DNA of 6,739 nt from Hydrogenothermaceae bacterium. Its GTDB lineage: Bacteria > Aquificota > Aquificia > Aquificales > Hydrogenothermaceae. The notes under the pieces are model-generated. The model saw only the letters and a program-made list of their open reading frames with translations, had not been told where the DNA came from and did not search any database. The stretch lies in the NCBI GenBank assembly GCA_015490675.1, contig WFXI01000036.1, positions 1 through 6,739 of the forward strand, in the 5' to 3' direction. How positions within the stretch are numbered: the first letter of the stretch is position 1; the number at the start of each line of letters is the position of its first letter. This document shows positions 5,218-6,739 of this stretch, in pieces. The translations under genes were made by a program, and so were the position numbers.

Positions 5218-6275
5218 TATACCCTCCAGCTTTCTAAAGTTTGCTCTTCAAGTTTTTGTCCTAAAATTATATCTTCTTTGTATTTATTTTCAAGATGCTT
5301 TGGAGGAACTATTTTTACCTTAATTTTACCTTCTTCATCAGTTTTACTATACCTTGCAATAAGGTCGGCTATTTGTTTTTTGTCCTCTTCTGTTAAAGCT
5401 TCTCCAACTACAGGTCTAGCTATTGCTACAGCTCCTTTTCCTATTGGCTCAGCATACCAGTAGTTTTTTCTTATTCCTTTTATAAAATTACCTTCGCCTT
5501 CATTTCTGGTGACTATAACTTTTGCTTTTGAAGGAAGTCTAAAATGCCTTCCTATTGTTAGGAGATATAACTCATCTCTAGTTATAAAGTTTTCAACAGC
5601 TATTACTTCTTTATATTTTCTTGCAAAGTTTTCATCAGTTAAATAACAACAACCACCTGCAGGTTGTTCATACTCATCTATTCCAAACTTTTTAGCAAGC
5701 TCTATTTGTCTTTTTCTACTTCTTCCAGATATTCCCTCAAGTTTATCTCTATCAATCCATCCTTTTATTTCAGGGATAGTTGGAGGAAGTAGTTTTGCAG
5801 AAAGAGGTTTTACTACTAAACCTTCTACACCTGCTTCCCTTTCTATGATTTTCATTGCCTTTAGATGCTGGCTCATAGGTCTTTGATTTAGAACTTCTCC
5901 TGAAATTATAAAATGTGCTCCAATCTCTTCCATATATTTTTTTGCGTGCTTATACATATAAGCTCTGCAGTCTATACAAGGATTTATATTACTTCCATAA
6001 CCATATTTAGGATTTTGGATAATATCAAAGTATCCTTCAGAAATATCTATTATTTCAAGAGGAAAACCATATTTAGCAGCATATTTTAAGGCAGGGTTCA
6101 TATAATGAGAACCGTCTTCTTTTTTTTCTCCTCTTCTTCTTTTTGTTTCAGTAATACAAAATCCTGTGTAAAAGTGAAGAGCTATTACTTCTATTCCTTG
6201 AGATTGAATTAACTTGATAGCAAGAGTGGAATCAAGCCCTCCAGAATAGAGGGCTACAGCTTTTATTTTTTCCAT
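5217..6275 (-). CDS. PP-loop ATPase, tRNA thiouridine synthase-like (ThiI/MnmA-related)
   Basis: A 352-aa ATP pyrophosphatase-type enzyme expected to adenylate a substrate, most likely a tRNA uridine, for sulfur insertion. The PP-loop SGGLDS is at 11-16. Next come NPCIDCRAYM (98-107) with a CxxC (C100, C103), then ISGEVLNQRPMSQH (124-137). EQPAGGCCYLTDENFARK (203-220) gives further cysteines (C209, C210). CxxC plus a later Cys is the arrangement that binds a catalytic [4Fe-4S] cluster in TtuA/TtcA-type thiolases. The C-terminal part (about 235-345, beginning YLLTIGRHFRLPSKAKVIV) resembles the NFACT-R-like RNA-binding domain seen on such proteins. It lacks MnmA's usual GMSGGVDSS loop and is often annotated loosely as MnmA or ThiI. 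It is followed at once by a TusA-like carrier and preceded by a BFD-like protein 3 nt away. No clear Shine-Dalgarno site is present, so coupling is likely. The exact modified base is unknown. Confidence 0.8.
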   Translation of the reverse strand: MEKIKAVALYSGGLDSTLAIKLIQSQGIEVIALHFYTGFCITETKRRRGEKKEDGSHYMNPALKYAAKYGFPLEIIDISEGYFDIIQNPKYGYGSNINPCIDCRAYMYKHAKKYMEEIGAHFIISGEVLNQRPMSQHLKAMKIIEREAGVEGLVVKPLSAKLLPPTIPEIKGWIDRDKLEGISGRSRKRQIELAKKFGIDEYEQPAGGCCYLTDENFARKYKEVIAVENFITRDELYLLTIGRHFRLPSKAKVIVTRNEGEGNFIKGIRKNYWYAEPIGKGAVAIARPVVGEALTEEDKKQIADLIARYSKTDEEGKIKVKIVPPKHLENKYKEDIILGQKLEEQTLESWRV

Positions 6276-6278
6276 AAT

Positions 6279-6524
6279 TTATTTACAAAGTCCTTTTTCT
6301 TTTGCTTGTTCTAAAATCTCTGTTAGATGTATTTCTCTTTCCCCATCTGGGTCATCTTCTGGAGATTTACAAAGCCCGCAAGCGGTGCCTGCATCAGTTG
6401 CATCAGATATAGCATCTACATTGCAAGCTCCATTTTCAATAGCTTCTAGTATCTCTCCTAGAGTTACACCCATACAGAAACAAATTTCTGTATCTTTATC
6501 CATAGAGAAGATGTCCTTTGCCAT
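6279..6524 (-). CDS. BFD-like [2Fe-2S]-binding protein
   Basis: An 81-aa protein made of one BFD-type [2Fe-2S] domain, like the central module of NifU and bacterioferritin-associated ferredoxin. The ligand pattern C15-x-C17-x31-C49-x2-C52 fits the family (C-x-C ... C-x-x-C). ICFCMGVTLGEILEAIENGAC (14-34) and ATDAGTACGLCK (42-53) are its two halves. C34 and C80 are extra. The C-terminal tail after residue 53 is charged and may be a linker. GAGGT (6531-6535) is the ribosome site, immediately after the stop (6536-6538) of the IscU-like gene. It probably passes electrons or a cluster in Fe-S assembly with the neighbouring IscU-like and NifU-domain proteins. Confidence 0.88.
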   Translation of the reverse strand: MAKDIFSMDKDTEICFCMGVTLGEILEAIENGACNVDAISDATDAGTACGLCKSPEDDPDGEREIHLTEILEQAKEKGLCK

Positions 6525-6535
6525 CTTCCCACCTC

Positions 6536-6739
6536 TTATCCAATGTGTTCTAAGTCTACTGCTTCTTCTTCGTGTTCTTCCTCTATACAGTCAGGAATTT
6601 TAGCAGCTTCTTCCACTCTACCTTGCTTTAATAGATAGTCTTTAATAGCTACATGTAAAGTTTCTAGTCCTAAGTTTGTGCAGTGGATTTTTTGAGGTGG
6701 TAATCCTCCAAGTTCTTCAAAAATTTCTTTGTAAGTTAA
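6536..6739 (-). CDS. IscU/NifU N-type Fe-S scaffold, C-terminal part (partial)
   Basis: An open frame with no start inside the window runs from the right edge (6739) to a TAA at 6536-6538 and gives 67 residues. The segment GGLPPQKIHCTNLGLETLHVAIKDY matches the end of the IscU/NifU-N scaffold domain. The HC in KIHC (residue 20 of the visible part) is the third conserved cluster/sulfur ligand of these proteins, and L-x-x-A-I-x-D-Y is the closing helix. A 30-residue Glu-rich tail (RVEEAAKIPDCIEEEHEEE...) follows, longer than in E. coli IscU. The first two cysteine motifs would lie outside the window. It is the first visible gene of the operon; the BFD-like gene starts 11 nt later. Confidence 0.88.
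   Translation of the reverse strand, partial: LTYKEIFEELGGLPPQKIHCTNLGLETLHVAIKDYLLKQGRVEEAAKIPDCIEEEHEEEAVDLEHIG

Noticed and set aside
5278..5463. 61-aa open frame on the + strand
   Set aside because: It is wholly antisense to the well-supported PP-loop gene, with no ribosome site and no recognisable motif.
6385..6603. 72-aa open frame on the + strand
   Set aside because: It is antisense to the BFD-like gene and the IscU-like C-terminus, both of which have clear cysteine signatures.
1..6739. CRISPR array, insertion sequence or prophage remnant
   Set aside because: No spaced repeats, transposase fragments, terminal inverted repeats or phage-like genes were seen; apart from the 143-bp gap the window is packed with housekeeping genes.

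Overview
The window is AT-rich, with lysine- and glutamate-rich proteins and frequent AGA arginine codons. The protein set (NusB, a TusA-like carrier, split NifU-type Fe-S proteins, a PP-loop tRNA thiolase relative) and this composition suggest a thermophilic, sulfur-metabolising bacterium. My best guess is the Aquificae, for example a Sulfurihydrogenibium-like member of the Hydrogenothermaceae; this is inference from composition and gene style, not a database match.

Left arm (1-3071, + strand): a tight five-gene operon. It encodes a short Gfo/Idh/MocA-type oxidoreductase and a DegT/DnrJ/EryC1/StrS PLP aminotransferase (a typical pair for making an amino sugar), a tiny cysteine-rich lipoprotein, lumazine synthase (ribH) and the antitermination factor nusB. 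Both sugar genes start with TTG behind good Shine-Dalgarno sites. A 9-bp perfect hairpin with a T-tract ends the operon and contains the nusB stop codon.

Centre (3057-3591): yajC and a tRNA-Val(GAC) gene lie on the - strand, apparently as one tRNA-mRNA transcript driven by an extended -10 promoter just upstream of the tRNA. The remaining 143-bp gap has no protein gene. It holds a strong intrinsic terminator pointing to the + strand with no + strand gene in front of it, which suggests a small RNA of about 80 nt with a CCTCCTCCC tract.

Right arm (3590-6739, - strand, read right to left): a compact operon for Fe-S and sulfur handling. In transcription order: the C-terminal part of an IscU/NifU-type scaffold (cut by the window edge), a BFD-like [2Fe-2S] protein, a PP-loop ATPase related to tRNA thiouridine synthases, a TusA-like sulfur carrier, a cysteine-free DUF1858-like small protein, a stand-alone NifU C-terminal domain protein, and shikimate dehydrogenase (aroE). 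Most junctions overlap by 1-4 nt or are separated by 3-22 nt. The three modules of a classical NifU protein are thus encoded as three separate genes, with a likely sulfur-transfer/tRNA-thiolation module between the second and third. This arrangement is the most interesting feature of the window.
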